A stretch of DNA of 64,000 nucleotides from Chryseobacterium suipulveris (GTDB lineage: Bacteria; Bacteroidota; Bacteroidia; Flavobacteriales; Weeksellaceae), in assembly GCF_022811685.1 (NCBI RefSeq), contig NZ_CP094532.1, forward strand, positions 62,001 through 126,000, written 5' to 3'. Under the pieces are notes generated by a model. The model was not told the DNA's origin and did not search any database. It saw only the letters and a list, made by a program, of their open reading frames with translations. Made by a program: the position numbers and the translations under genes. Shown here in pieces: positions 26,149-34,546 of this stretch (its first letter is position 1; every line of letters begins with the position of its first letter).

Positions 26149-27648
26149 TCAATTTCTAAATTCTTCCAAGAAATCCCCAATCTTCCTGTCATTCGCCAAT
26201 CTCGGGATTTTGTTTTGTCCGCCGAGTTTTCCTTCGGATTTTGCATATTCCTGAAAAGCGTTTTTCTTTAATTTTGTAATGATTAAAGGTTGAAGAACGT
26301 TTCCGGAAATCAGGTCATCGTAATAGGTGTTGCGTTTCCGCATTTCTTCGTCGAGGTTTTTTCTGAATGCTTCAATATTTTCCGGTTCCTTTTCAAACTC
26401 GATGAACCATTCGTGGTAAGGAAGTCCTTCTGTGGGATTTACCTGTGGCGCCAAATGAAACTCGGTAATCTGTGCCGGAAATTTTTCAACGGTCGCCTTC
26501 ATCGATTCCTCCACTTCGATGGCGATTACGTGTTCGCCGAAAGCGGAGGTGAAATGCTTCGTCCTTCCCGAAACCAAAATCCGATAAGGATTCTTTGAGA
26601 TAAATCTCACGACATCTCCAATAGAATAAGCCCAAAGTCCTGAATTTGTAGTCAAGATCAGTGCATAGTCTTTATTGAGCTCGACATCTTTTAAAGTCAA
26701 TCGTTTCGCTTCCGGTTTTTCGTATTCTTCCAAAGGAACAAACTCGTAGAAAATCCCGTGATTGGTCAAAAGCAGCAAACCTTCTTTCTGATAATCGTCC
26801 TGAAAGGCAAAAAAGCCCTCACTTGCCGGGAAAGTCTGCGCGGTATCTATTTGCTTTCCGAGAAGTTCGTTCATTTTCTCACGGTATGGTTCATAATTGA
26901 CACCGCCAGTAATGATGAGTTGAAGATTTGGGAAGAGTTCCGTGATTTTCTTTCCGTTTCTTTCGATCAGTTTTTCAAAATACATAATCAACCAAGGCGG
27001 AATTCCCGAAATCAGGGTCATATTTTGCTTTTCGGTTTCTTTTACGATTTCGTCCACCTTTTTTTCCCAATCGTCGATGAGGTTGGTTTTCAAGCTCGGC
27101 AACCGGTTTTTCTGTAAGTAATTCGGGATATGGTGCGCAACAATTCCTGAAAGTCGGCCTGTCTTAATCCCGTTGATTTCCTCAAGTTCCGGACTTCCCT
27201 GTAAAAAAATCATCTTACCGTTGACAAAGTCAGCATTGTTCTTTTTGTCGATATAGTGGAAAATCGCACTTTGTGCCGCCGCAATCTGATACGGCATTCC
27301 TTCCTTAGAAATCGGGATGTATTTCGTGCCGGAAGTGGTTCCCGAAGTTTTCGCAAAATATTCGGGAGTGTCTGTCCAAAGGATATTTCGCTGCCCTTTC
27401 TTGATTTTCTCGATATACGGTTTCAGATCCTCGTAATCTGCGATGGGAACTGTTTTCTGAAAATCTGCCACAGATTGGATTTCTTCAAATCGATAGGTTC
27501 TTCCAAATAAGGTCTTCTCAGCTTTTTTTATTAATGATAATAGGAGCCGCTCCTGGTCTTCGACGGCGTTTTGCTTAAAGAGTTCAGTTTCTTTAACGTG
27601 TTTTTTTGCCCAAACCAAAGCAATCTTTTTCTTGAGGAAATTCAGCAT
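26149..27648 (-). CDS. GH3 family acyl-adenylate-forming protein
   Basis: Protein of 499 residues of the GH3 family. In plants these join amino acids to auxin or jasmonate through acyl-adenylates; the bacterial substrates are unknown. The ATP motif YFAKTSGTTSGTKYIPIS is near residue 105, a second motif SEGFFAFQ is near 290, and LYLLTNHGIFYEF-like and GDVVRF segments follow. No carrier protein or biosynthetic gene is adjacent. The start lies 4 bp after a -7 element, implying a leaderless mRNA. Confidence 0.88.
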   Translation of the reverse strand: MLNFLKKKIALVWAKKHVKETELFKQNAVEDQERLLLSLIKKAEKTLFGRTYRFEEIQSVADFQKTVPIADYEDLKPYIEKIKKGQRNILWTDTPEYFAKTSGTTSGTKYIPISKEGMPYQIAAAQSAIFHYIDKKNNADFVNGKMIFLQGSPELEEINGIKTGRLSGIVAHHIPNYLQKNRLPSLKTNLIDDWEKKVDEIVKETEKQNMTLISGIPPWLIMYFEKLIERNGKKITELFPNLQLIITGGVNYEPYREKMNELLGKQIDTAQTFPASEGFFAFQDDYQKEGLLLLTNHGIFYEFVPLEEYEKPEAKRLTLKDVELNKDYALILTTNSGLWAYSIGDVVRFISKNPYRILVSGRTKHFTSAFGEHVIAIEVEESMKATVEKFPAQITEFHLAPQVNPTEGLPYHEWFIEFEKEPENIEAFRKNLDEEMRKRNTYYDDLISGNVLQPLIITKLKKNAFQEYAKSEGKLGGQNKIPRLANDRKIGDFLEEFRN

Positions 27649-27652
27649 GAAG

Positions 27653-27660
27653 CAAAATTA
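27653..27660 (-). promoter_or_regulatory. -7 promoter element, 4 bp from the start codon
   Basis: On the minus strand TAATTTTG then CTTC then the ATG of the GH3 gene. Confidence 0.55.
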
Positions 27661-27661
27661 A

Positions 27662-27692
27662 ATAAAAAACCGGCGATAATGATTTGCCGGTT
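27662..27692 (-). terminator. intrinsic terminator
   Basis: On the minus strand AACCGGC, an 11-base loop, GCCGGTT and a T run. It follows the proline-rich gene and ends the lipoprotein-barrel-proline-rich unit. It overlaps the upstream region of the GH3 promoter. Confidence 0.8.
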
Positions 27693-27703
27693 ATGAATTG
27701 AAT

Positions 27704-28024
27704 CTATTTTTTCTTGAAAATCGAGTTCCAAACCTGTTTCGGTGTTTTCGGCTTTGGAGGTCGCTCTCCATTTGGTCCCGGTGGAGGAGCGGGTGGTTCC
27801 TTCAATCGGCCGTCTTTGGTAAACGGATGCGGTGGATGCGGTGGATGTTGTGGATGAGCCCGATGTTTCCTTGCTTTTGCATGATGTGGCGGAGCAGGTG
27901 GCTTTTGCAGCTTCCCAGATTTAGTGAACGGCGACTCCGGTTTTGGCGGAGCGGGCGGTCTTTGCTGTGCAGTGGTAAATCCGATTCCGAAGTAAAAGAT
28001 TGCTGCGGTTAATAAACTTTTCAT
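27704..28024 (-). CDS. secreted proline-rich protein
   Basis: Protein of 106 residues with a signal peptide (MKSLLTAAIFYFGIGFTTAQ) and a mature part made mostly of Pro, Lys and His. It contains a duplicated segment: PFTKSGKLQKPPAPP at about 31-45 and PFTKDGRLKEPPAPP at about 66-80, separated by a His/Pro stretch. The start at 28024 gives the signal peptide; the upstream extension does not. It probably lies in the periplasm or at the surface. No family is recognised. It is last in a minus-strand series after two envelope genes. Confidence 0.7.
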   Translation of the reverse strand: MKSLLTAAIFYFGIGFTTAQQRPPAPPKPESPFTKSGKLQKPPAPPHHAKARKHRAHPQHPPHPPHPFTKDGRLKEPPAPPPGPNGERPPKPKTPKQVWNSIFKKK

Positions 28025-28091
28025 AATGTTTTTTGTGATTGATGTAACCAAATCAAAAACCGTACACAAAATGAAAAGATTTTGTTTGGAT

Positions 28092-28703
28092 TTAGAAATT
28101 ATAGCGGTACCCTAAACCAAAACTCAGGAAAAAAGAACGGCTGTAATAGTTTTGAATTGAGGGATCTTCGTTATAAACGGTATTGAAGTACATATTAAAC
28201 TTTAAGTTCCCAAATGCCTGTTGCCTTCCTTCACGGTCGAGGTTGTAAATCGCTTTTCCACCAAGCAACGGACCAGAGCCGGTAGTCTTGAAAAAGTTAC
28301 TGCTGTTGTAAATATACGGCGTGGACAATGCGAAATAGCTGTATCCCAACATTTCCTCGACAAAAAAATCTTCCGAAATATTTTCGCGGTGGGTAAGAAA
28401 TGCATCAAACACATGCATCGTTGGCGATCCGATACTTCCGAAATAGTTTTCCCGACCGTACTTTACGTTACTGAATAAAATACTGTAATCCAAGCCGATC
28501 CCAAACCTAATGGGCGTCATCAGGTTTCCACCAAATCCAAATCCGTAGAAAGTCTGCAAATCTTTGGCGAAAGTATTGTTTCCCAACGGTTTCATAATAA
28601 TTGCTTTTGCATCGGCATTAGAAACCACATCCATAATGTTCTTTTTTTTCTGACCGAAATAAAGTAAGGGAAAACAAAAAAACAAAATTCTTATCAATTT
28701 CAT
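28092..28703 (-). CDS. predicted outer membrane protein of unknown function
   Basis: Protein of 203 residues with a short signal-like start (MKLIRILFFCFPLLYFG) and strands rich in aromatic and Gly residues (FYGFGFGGNLMTPIRFGIGLDYSILF). It ends FFLSFGLGYRYNF with a C-terminal Phe, the usual mark of an outer-membrane barrel. It starts at the stop of the lipoprotein gene (TAATG overlap), so the two are coupled and may act together. No family name can be given. Confidence 0.7.
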   Translation of the reverse strand: MKLIRILFFCFPLLYFGQKKKNIMDVVSNADAKAIIMKPLGNNTFAKDLQTFYGFGFGGNLMTPIRFGIGLDYSILFSNVKYGRENYFGSIGSPTMHVFDAFLTHRENISEDFFVEEMLGYSYFALSTPYIYNSSNFFKTTGSGPLLGGKAIYNLDREGRQQAFGNLKFNMYFNTVYNEDPSIQNYYSRSFFLSFGLGYRYNF

Positions 28704-29065
28704 TACTGCAAAATGATTTCGTTTAAGACAATGTAGGTAATCTCATTTGGAATGATTATTTTGTAGGCATCCGCTGAAATTTGACATCCCGGCTTTGAAG
28801 CTGAAAATGATTTGATTTTTTTGTTGAGTTTCAACGATGAAACTGATGAGTCTTTCGGCCCCGATACCACGAAACTGCCTGAACTTTCAGGCCGAGCTTC
28901 TCCAATTACAAAATTATTGTTGATGATGCTTATGAAGACTTCGTCCAAGTTGCTCCCTACGATCTTACCTTCCACATAAATTCGGGAATTGTTTTCATTG
29001 GCGCGGTCGCATCCGACAAACACAGTGAGAAAAAGAAAAAAGCAAAAAATAACGGAATATTTCAT
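28703..29065 (-). CDS. small lipoprotein of unknown function
   Basis: Protein of 120 residues with a lipoprotein signal (IFCFFLFLTVFVGCDRANE, Cys18). The mature part looks beta-rich (IYVEGKIVGSNLDEVFISIIN). The start at 29065 is set by the signal peptide and lies just after the tRNA terminator. An open frame continues further upstream through the tRNA genes but is not coding. The stop overlaps the start of the next gene. Not a recognised family. Confidence 0.75.
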   Translation of the reverse strand: MKYSVIFCFFLFLTVFVGCDRANENNSRIYVEGKIVGSNLDEVFISIINNNFVIGEARPESSGSFVVSGPKDSSVSSLKLNKKIKSFSASKPGCQISADAYKIIIPNEITYIVLNEIILQ

Positions 29066-29077
29066 ATAGCAGTAAAT

Positions 29078-29113
29078 AAAAACCCTCTGTAATCCGAAGT
29101 TACAGAGGGTTTT
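29078..29113 (-). terminator. terminator of the tRNA operon
   Basis: Perfect 14-bp stem AAAACCCTCTGTAA/TTACAGAGGGTTTT with a 7-base loop, directly after the last tRNA on the minus strand. Confidence 0.85.
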
Positions 29114-29116
29114 AAG

Positions 29117-29200
29117 TACCTCGGACGGGACTTGAACCCGTACGTCCTTGCGGACACAGGATTTTAAGTCCTGCGTGTCTACCAGTTCCACCACCAAGGC
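29117..29200 (-). tRNA. tRNA-Leu (UAA)
   Basis: Cloverleaf on the minus strand. The anticodon arm CAGGA-CTTAAAA-TCCTG has anticodon TAA. It has a long variable arm (GTCC-GCAA-GGAC) as in leucine tRNAs, and T-loop GGTTCAAGTCC. CCA is not encoded. Confidence 0.95.
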
Positions 29201-29214
29201 AGGTAGATAAGTTG

Positions 29215-29287
<73 letters not shown>

Positions 29288-29296
29288 AATAAAAAG

Positions 29297-29378
29297 TGCG
29301 GATGAAGGGACTCGAACCCCCACGCCTCACGGCACCAGATCCTAAGTCTGGCGTGGCTACCAATTACACCACATCCGC
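29297..29378 (-). tRNA. tRNA-Leu (UAG)
   Basis: Acceptor stem GCGGATG/CATCCGC. The anticodon arm CCAGA-CTTAGGA-TCTGG has anticodon TAG. Variable arm GTGCCGTGAGGCGT. First gene of a three-tRNA operon. Confidence 0.95.
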
Positions 29379-29511
29379 TAATGAACACTGTTCTTTTTTT
29401 GGTGAGTGCAAATATAAAAACTTTTTTCATTTCAGACAAAGAAAAATTCGAAAAACTCAATTTTAATATATGTGATGATTTTACTACTTTTACATTCTTA
29501 ACAATTTTGAA

Positions 29512-29889
29512 ATGGAATTACAAGGAACAGTAAAGAAAATATCTGATATCCAGACATTTGCAAGCGGATTTCAGAAAAGAGAAATGGTGCTCACTACGGA
29601 GGAACAGTATCCGCAACCGATCAATATCGAATTTCTTCAGGAAAAAGGAGAGTTGCTTAATGGGCTGAAAGAAGGCGACAAAGTAAAGGTAGGAATCAAT
29701 TTGAGAGGAAGAGAATGGACTTCCCCACAAGGCGAGGTGAAATATTTCAATTCCATTATCGGATGGAGAATTGAAAAACTCGACGGTGCCGCAGATTTCA
29801 ACGAGCCGGTGGAAGCAAAACCTGCCGCAACACAACCTGTAGAAAACAAAAACGTCTTCGAAGAGGAAGACGACGATTTACCTTTTTAA
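29512..29889 (+). CDS. DUF3127 protein with an SSB-like acidic tail
   Basis: Protein of 125 residues. Residues 1-88 form a beta-rich OB-like domain (MELQGTVKKISDIQTFASGF, REMVLTTEEQYPQPINIEFL, GREWTSPQGEVKYFNSIIGW) that matches the DUF3127 family. A flexible Pro/Ala linker ends in EEEDDDLPF, which closely mimics the C-terminal tip of single-stranded DNA-binding proteins (acidic run then D-P-F type end). That tip is known to dock DNA repair and replication proteins in SSB. A nucleic-acid role is therefore likely but unproven. Confidence 0.8.
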   Translation: MELQGTVKKISDIQTFASGFQKREMVLTTEEQYPQPINIEFLQEKGELLNGLKEGDKVKVGINLRGREWTSPQGEVKYFNSIIGWRIEKLDGAADFNEPVEAKPAATQPVENKNVFEEEDDDLPF

Positions 29890-29943
29890 TAATCGGAAAC
29901 CAATCTAAAATCCTGCTGCTCAAGTAGGATTTCTTTTGTAAAA

Positions 29944-30594
29944 ATGGTACGGCTCGATCCCAAAGAAATTTCTTTCCCAGATCCCGAACTGCTCGAATCC
30001 CCATCCGGTTTGATGGCGATTGGTGGCGATGTTTTGCCCGACAGATTGTGGTTCGCCTATCAAAACGGTCTGTTTCCGTGGTTTAATGAGGGGGAAGAAA
30101 TCTTGTGGTGGTGTCCGGATCCGCGATTCGTGCTTTTTCCAAATGAGTTGAAGGTTTCCAAATCAATGAAGAAAATTCTGCGCGACGGCGTTTTTACTTT
30201 CACCGAAAACAAATGCTTTCGACAAGTAATGGAGGAATGCAAAAGCGTTTTCAGAAAAGGACAGGACGGAACCTGGATTTCCACACAACTGATCGATTCG
30301 TTTGTTGTTCTTCATAAAAACGGAGTTGCAAAAAGTTTTGAGGTTTGGCAAAATGGCGAATTGGTCGGCGGTTTTTATGGAGTACAGGTCGGCAATGTTT
30401 TTTGCGGCGAAAGCATGTTCTCCAAAGTGAGCAATGCGTCCAAAGCTGGATTTATCAACTTCGTAACGAACCATCCGGAAATTGAGCTGATCGACTGTCA
30501 GATTCACACCGAGCATCTGGAATCACTTGGCGCGGAGCTGATTCCGAAAAAAAAATATTTAGAAATTTTGAAAAAACAAAACAATGAATCCTGA
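29944..30594 (+). CDS. aat: leucyl/phenylalanyl-tRNA-protein transferase
   Basis: Adds Leu or Phe from aminoacyl-tRNA to the N-terminus of proteins starting with Arg or Lys, marking them for ClpS/ClpAP-type degradation. The 216-residue protein has the family core NGLFPWFNEGEEILWWCPDPRF (about 37-58), GGFYGVQVGNVFCGESMFS (about 140-158) and LIDCQIHTEHLESLGAE near the end. It overlaps the next gene by 11 bp, which suggests coupling without functional meaning. Confidence 0.95.
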   Translation: MVRLDPKEISFPDPELLESPSGLMAIGGDVLPDRLWFAYQNGLFPWFNEGEEILWWCPDPRFVLFPNELKVSKSMKKILRDGVFTFTENKCFRQVMEECKSVFRKGQDGTWISTQLIDSFVVLHKNGVAKSFEVWQNGELVGGFYGVQVGNVFCGESMFSKVSNASKAGFINFVTNHPEIELIDCQIHTEHLESLGAELIPKKKYLEILKKQNNES

Positions 30595-31468
30595 AAAAGA
30601 AAAATGGGTTCTTTTAGTGGTTCTGTCCATTATTTGGGGTTCGTCCTTCATCCTTATCAAGAAATCTCTCGAACATTTCAATCCTTATGAAGTCGGCGCT
30701 TTGCGGGTGCTGATCGCAGGAATAATTTTGATGCCACTCGCAGTAATGAACATCAAAAAGTTTCCGAAAAAACATTTGAAGTGGCTCGTTTTAGCTGCAT
30801 TGACCGGAAACTTCATCCCGATGTTTCTTTTTCCTATTGCCGAAACCAAAGTCAGCAGCAGTATCGCGGGAATCATCAACTCGATGATGCCGATTTTCGT
30901 GATTATCGTCGGTTCACTCGTCTGGAAGTTTCAAACCACGAAAAGACAGCTCATCGGTGTTGCCATCAGTTTTTTTGGAGCGTGTGTTTTGGCGTTGTCG
31001 GGAGCGGGAACAGGTGAGCTCAAAGTGATTCCAATTCTGCTACTGCTTTTGGCGACACTGTGTTACGCAATCAGCACCACGACAGTGAAATCTAAGCTCA
31101 ATGATATTCCTGCAAAAATTCTTTCAGGGTTTGTATTCTCTTTTGTCTTGATGCTTCCTTCACTGATTTCGCTGGTTTTTGCGGGATTCTTCAATGATTT
31201 TAAAGCCGACAGAAATCTTTTGGTGGGATTGGGATTTGTGAGCTTGCTCTCGATTTTCGGGACAGGTTTGGCGATGATGCTGAATTACCGATTGCTCAAT
31301 ATTTCGACGCCGCTTTTTGCCTCGACGGTTACTTTACTAATGCCAGTTGTCGCAGTAATTTGGGGCGTTTTGGATGGCGAGAAACTCACACTGTTACAGA
31401 CCTTTGGCGGAATCATCATTATCGCGGGACTCATTTTTCTGCGGTCGAAACCAACTGTTCCAAAATAA
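30584..31468 (+). CDS. EamA/DMT family transporter
   Basis: Inner-membrane transporter of 294 residues with ten hydrophobic helices in two EamA repeats (about 8-138 and 150-286). It opens with VVLSIIWGSSFILIKKSLEHF, and SPL-MP-type segments recur in the second repeat (STPLFASTVTLLMPVVAVIWG). This superfamily moves amino acids, nucleosides or other metabolites. The substrate cannot be read. Its start overlaps aat. Confidence 0.88.
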   Translation: MNPEKEKWVLLVVLSIIWGSSFILIKKSLEHFNPYEVGALRVLIAGIILMPLAVMNIKKFPKKHLKWLVLAALTGNFIPMFLFPIAETKVSSSIAGIINSMMPIFVIIVGSLVWKFQTTKRQLIGVAISFFGACVLALSGAGTGELKVIPILLLLLATLCYAISTTTVKSKLNDIPAKILSGFVFSFVLMLPSLISLVFAGFFNDFKADRNLLVGLGFVSLLSIFGTGLAMMLNYRLLNISTPLFASTVTLLMPVVAVIWGVLDGEKLTLLQTFGGIIIIAGLIFLRSKPTVPK

Positions 31469-31627
31469 AAAAACTGCCCAGTCCTAAAACAGTGCAGTTT
31501 GAAATAAATCTAATAAAAAGTAAAAATGAAAGGCAACAAAGATATGGAAAAGAATTTCTATTTTGCAAATTTTTTCTCATAATTTCAAATTATTTTCATT
31601 GTCCCCGTTTGTCAGACATAAATTTCC

Positions 31628-31635
31628 TAAATTTG
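31628..31635 (+). promoter_or_regulatory. -7 promoter element, 4 bp from the start codon
   Basis: TAAATTTG then GCTA then the ATG of the CBS-domain gene. Confidence 0.55.
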
Positions 31636-31639
31636 GCTA

Positions 31640-32293
31640 ATGTTTATCAAAGATTATATTTCCAAAGATTACCCCGCTTTCAACATCAGCGATTCCATTG
31701 ACGAAGCCAACGAGATTGCAAAAGAGTTCGGCTACTCACACGTTTTTGTGAAGAAGAAGGGAATTTATCAGGGAGCAGTGAGCCAGTCTTTTCTGGAAGA
31801 AAGTCCTGAAGGAAGTTTGGCTTCGCTCGCCATTCATTTCGAAAAATTTGCGATTCTCGATGACGGAAATATTTTAGACACGATCAAACTCTTCCATACC
31901 TTTAACACAAACGTAGTTCCTGTCATCACCAAAGATGAAAAATACAGGGGTTATCTTTCCTGCGACGATATTTTCAACGAGTTTTCGAAGTACCCGCTTT
32001 TTTCCGAAAACGGTGCGTTGCTCGTCGTTCAGATTAATGAGAAGAATTACTCGATGACCGAAATCTGCAAAATCGTGGAGTCCAACAATGCCAAAATCTA
32101 CGGATGTTACATCAGTTTGATTGCGGAAGGCGACATTCAGGTGACGCTGAAAATCAGTAGCGAAAACCTGAGCTCCATTGACGAGACTTTTGAAAGATAC
32201 GGCTACAACGTCGTCCACAAATTTTACGACGACGAGAAGGAGGAACTGTTGAAAGACCGTTTCGGATTCTTCCAAAAATATTTAGAGGTCTAA
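31640..32293 (+). CDS. CBS domain protein (AcuB-like)
   Basis: Cytoplasmic protein of 217 residues. Two CBS motifs fill residues 1-125 (FNISDSIDEANEIAKEFGYSHVFV; LDTIKLFHTFNTNVVPVIT). An ACT-like or regulatory tail follows (LLVVQINEKNYSMTEICKIVE). CBS pairs usually bind adenine nucleotides. The layout resembles AcuB-type proteins of Bacteroidota. It lies upstream of nadK with an 83-bp gap and may be co-expressed. The ligand and target are unknown. Confidence 0.85.
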   Translation: MFIKDYISKDYPAFNISDSIDEANEIAKEFGYSHVFVKKKGIYQGAVSQSFLEESPEGSLASLAIHFEKFAILDDGNILDTIKLFHTFNTNVVPVITKDEKYRGYLSCDDIFNEFSKYPLFSENGALLVVQINEKNYSMTEICKIVESNNAKIYGCYISLIAEGDIQVTLKISSENLSSIDETFERYGYNVVHKFYDDEKEELLKDRFGFFQKYLEV

Positions 32294-32376
32294 AACAAGT
32301 TTGCTAAAAATATTATAAATAAAACCTTATCGCAATTGCATTTTTTAAGAATTGATAAAATCGTAAATCATCATTA

Positions 32377-33243
32377 ATGAAAGCCGCCATTTACACCCAG
32401 AAAAACGACCTCGATACTTTTCTGTATCTGAGCAAATTCGTTTCCGAGCTCGAGAAACGGGGAGTTCAGGCAGTGTTGTTTGAGGAAATGGCGAATGCGA
32501 TGCAGTTCTCCAAAATTTTCGAGACCTTTTCCAATAAAGATGACTTAAAGGAAAAGAAAGTCGATTTGTTTTTCACTTTTGGTGGCGACGGAACGATTGT
32601 AAACTCACTGCTGTATGTGCAGGATCTGGAAATTCCCGTGGTCGGAGTGAACACCGGTCGTCTCGGTTTTCTGGCAAGTTTTTCAAGAGAAGGCGTCTTC
32701 TTTGAATTGGATGATATTGTAAAAGGTGACGTAAAAATCAGCAAACGATCTGTAATTGAAGTGGTTGCGCCAAAAGAGGGAATGCTTTTTCCGTATGCGC
32801 TGAACGATATTTCGGTTTCCCGAAAAGAAACGACCGCAATGATCACCGTCGATTCCTATATAAATGGTGAATTCTTGAATATTTTTTGGGGAGATGGTGT
32901 CATCATTTCCACACCGACTGGTTCCACTGCATATTCCTTAAGTTGCGGAGGTCCGATCATTACGCCAAATAATGAAAATTTCGTCATCACGCCGATTGCT
33001 CCGCATAATTTGAACGTTCGACCTTTAATTGTAAACGACGATGTCGAAATTCGCTTTAAGGTAAAGAGCCGCGTTCCACAATATTCGCTTTCGCTCGATT
33101 CACGCCTGTTCCACATGGACACTGATGTTGAAGTAATCTTGCGAAAAGCAGATTTCCAGATTTCCCTGATTCACCCAAATAATCTGAGTTTTTACGAAAC
33201 CATCCGACAAAAACTTCTTTGGGGAAATGACAAGCGGAACTAA
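32377..33243 (+). CDS. nadK: NAD kinase
   Basis: Phosphorylates NAD to NADP, using ATP. The 288-residue protein shows the ATP-NAD kinase motifs TFGGDGTIVNSL (about 69-80), NTGRLGFLASF (about 97-107) and TPTGSTAYSLSCGGPI (about 177-192). It is complete and of normal length. Together with nadB and nadC further along the window it covers parts of NAD(P) synthesis, although these genes are not in one operon. Confidence 0.96.
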   Translation: MKAAIYTQKNDLDTFLYLSKFVSELEKRGVQAVLFEEMANAMQFSKIFETFSNKDDLKEKKVDLFFTFGGDGTIVNSLLYVQDLEIPVVGVNTGRLGFLASFSREGVFFELDDIVKGDVKISKRSVIEVVAPKEGMLFPYALNDISVSRKETTAMITVDSYINGEFLNIFWGDGVIISTPTGSTAYSLSCGGPIITPNNENFVITPIAPHNLNVRPLIVNDDVEIRFKVKSRVPQYSLSLDSRLFHMDTDVEVILRKADFQISLIHPNNLSFYETIRQKLLWGNDKRN

Positions 33244-33318
33244 AGGGAATTCGACCAAAATTCCTTATCTTTACGTTTCTAAAAAAGTAAAAAATAAACT
33301 CTTAAAAAAACATCGATT

Positions 33319-34386
33319 ATGAGCAGAAAGTTTCCGGCAGGTGTTGCCACAGGACAAATGGTTACTGATATTTTTCAGTATGCAAAAGAAAATAAGTTTG
33401 CGCTTCCGGCAGTGAATGTGATCGGGTCGAGCAATGTAAACGCCACCATGGAAACCGCAGCAAAACTCAACTCACCGGTGATCATCCAGTTTTCTAACGG
33501 AGGTGCGGCGTTTAACGGCGGGAAAGGTTTGAGCAATGACGGACAAAAAGCGGCAATCCTTGGCGGAATCGCAGGTGCAAAACACATTCACACTTTGGCT
33601 GAAGCGTATGGAGCGACGGTAATCCTCCACACCGACCACTGCGCGAAGAAACTTCTTCCGTGGATCGACGGTTTGATGGATGCCAACGAAGAATTCTTCG
33701 CTCAAACAGGAAAATCCCTTTATTCATCGCACATGCTTGATCTTTCTGAGGAATCGATCGAAGAAAATATGGACATTTCCTGCAAGTATTTCGAAAGAAT
33801 GGCGAAAATGGGAATGACTTTAGAAATTGAACTGGGCGTAACCGGCGGTGAAGAAGACGGTGTTGACAACACGGGAGTTGATTCCTCCAAACTTTACACA
33901 CAACCCGATGAGGTTGCTTATGCTTACGAAAGATTAAAAGCGATTTCTCCAAACTTCACGATTGCAGCAGCTTTCGGAAACGTGCACGGTGTTTACAAAC
34001 CAGGAAACGTAAAACTTACTCCGAAAATTTTGGATAACTCGCAGAAATTTGTGGAGCAGAAATTCGGTCTTGCTGCGAAACCAATCAACTTCGTATTCCA
34101 CGGCGGATCTGGTTCTTCATTGGAAGAAATCCGTGAAGCGATCGATTACGGCGTGATCAAGATGAATATCGATACCGACCTGCAGTTTGCCTATACCGAA
34201 GGAATTAGAGATTACATGTCGGAAAAATCTGCATACCTGCAATCCCAAATCGGAAATCCTGAAGGGGACGACAAACCAAACAAGAAATATTACGACCCGA
34301 GAGTTTGGGTGAGAAAAGGAGAGGAAACTTTCGGAAAACGTTTGGTTCAGGCGTTTGAAGACCTTAACAATATCAACACGCTGTAA
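33319..34386 (+). CDS. fbaA: class II fructose-bisphosphate aldolase
   Basis: Zinc-dependent aldolase that interconverts fructose-1,6-bisphosphate with dihydroxyacetone phosphate and glyceraldehyde-3-phosphate in glycolysis and gluconeogenesis. The 355-residue length fits the class IIa type. Zinc and catalytic residues are in LHTDHCAKK (about 100), HMLDLSEE (about 137), ELGVTGGEEDGVDN (about 172-186), NVHGVYKPGNVKL and VFHGGSGSS (about 263). A near-consensus -7 element TATCTTTA lies about 50 bp upstream, and a hairpin terminator follows. Confidence 0.96.
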   Translation: MSRKFPAGVATGQMVTDIFQYAKENKFALPAVNVIGSSNVNATMETAAKLNSPVIIQFSNGGAAFNGGKGLSNDGQKAAILGGIAGAKHIHTLAEAYGATVILHTDHCAKKLLPWIDGLMDANEEFFAQTGKSLYSSHMLDLSEESIEENMDISCKYFERMAKMGMTLEIELGVTGGEEDGVDNTGVDSSKLYTQPDEVAYAYERLKAISPNFTIAAAFGNVHGVYKPGNVKLTPKILDNSQKFVEQKFGLAAKPINFVFHGGSGSSLEEIREAIDYGVIKMNIDTDLQFAYTEGIRDYMSEKSAYLQSQIGNPEGDDKPNKKYYDPRVWVRKGEETFGKRLVQAFEDLNNINTL

Positions 34387-34404
34387 AAAGCTGTGAAATG
34401 TTTT

Positions 34405-34442
34405 AAAAAGAAATTTTCTTCTCGGAGAAGATTTCTTTTTTT
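34405..34442 (+). terminator. intrinsic terminator of fbaA
   Basis: AAAGAAAT and CTTCTC pair with GAGAAG and ATTTCTTT around a small bulge and are followed by a T run. Confidence 0.75.
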
Positions 34443-34491
34443 AACTTTGAAACCGAAATCATTTAGAGCTCCAATTATCAAGATCAATATT

Positions 34492-34533
34492 AACTTGGAA
34501 TCTGAAACTTGGAACTTGAAACTCGAAACTTGA
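34492..34533 (+). repeat. heptamer leader repeat (x6)
   Basis: AACTTGG, AATCTGA, AACTTGG, AACTTGA, AACTCGA, AACTTGA in exact 7-bp register, ending 13 bp before the accD ATG. Same class as the repeats before the sugE, nadB and nadC starts. Confidence 0.8.
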
Positions 34534-34546
34534 AACAAATTTTACC

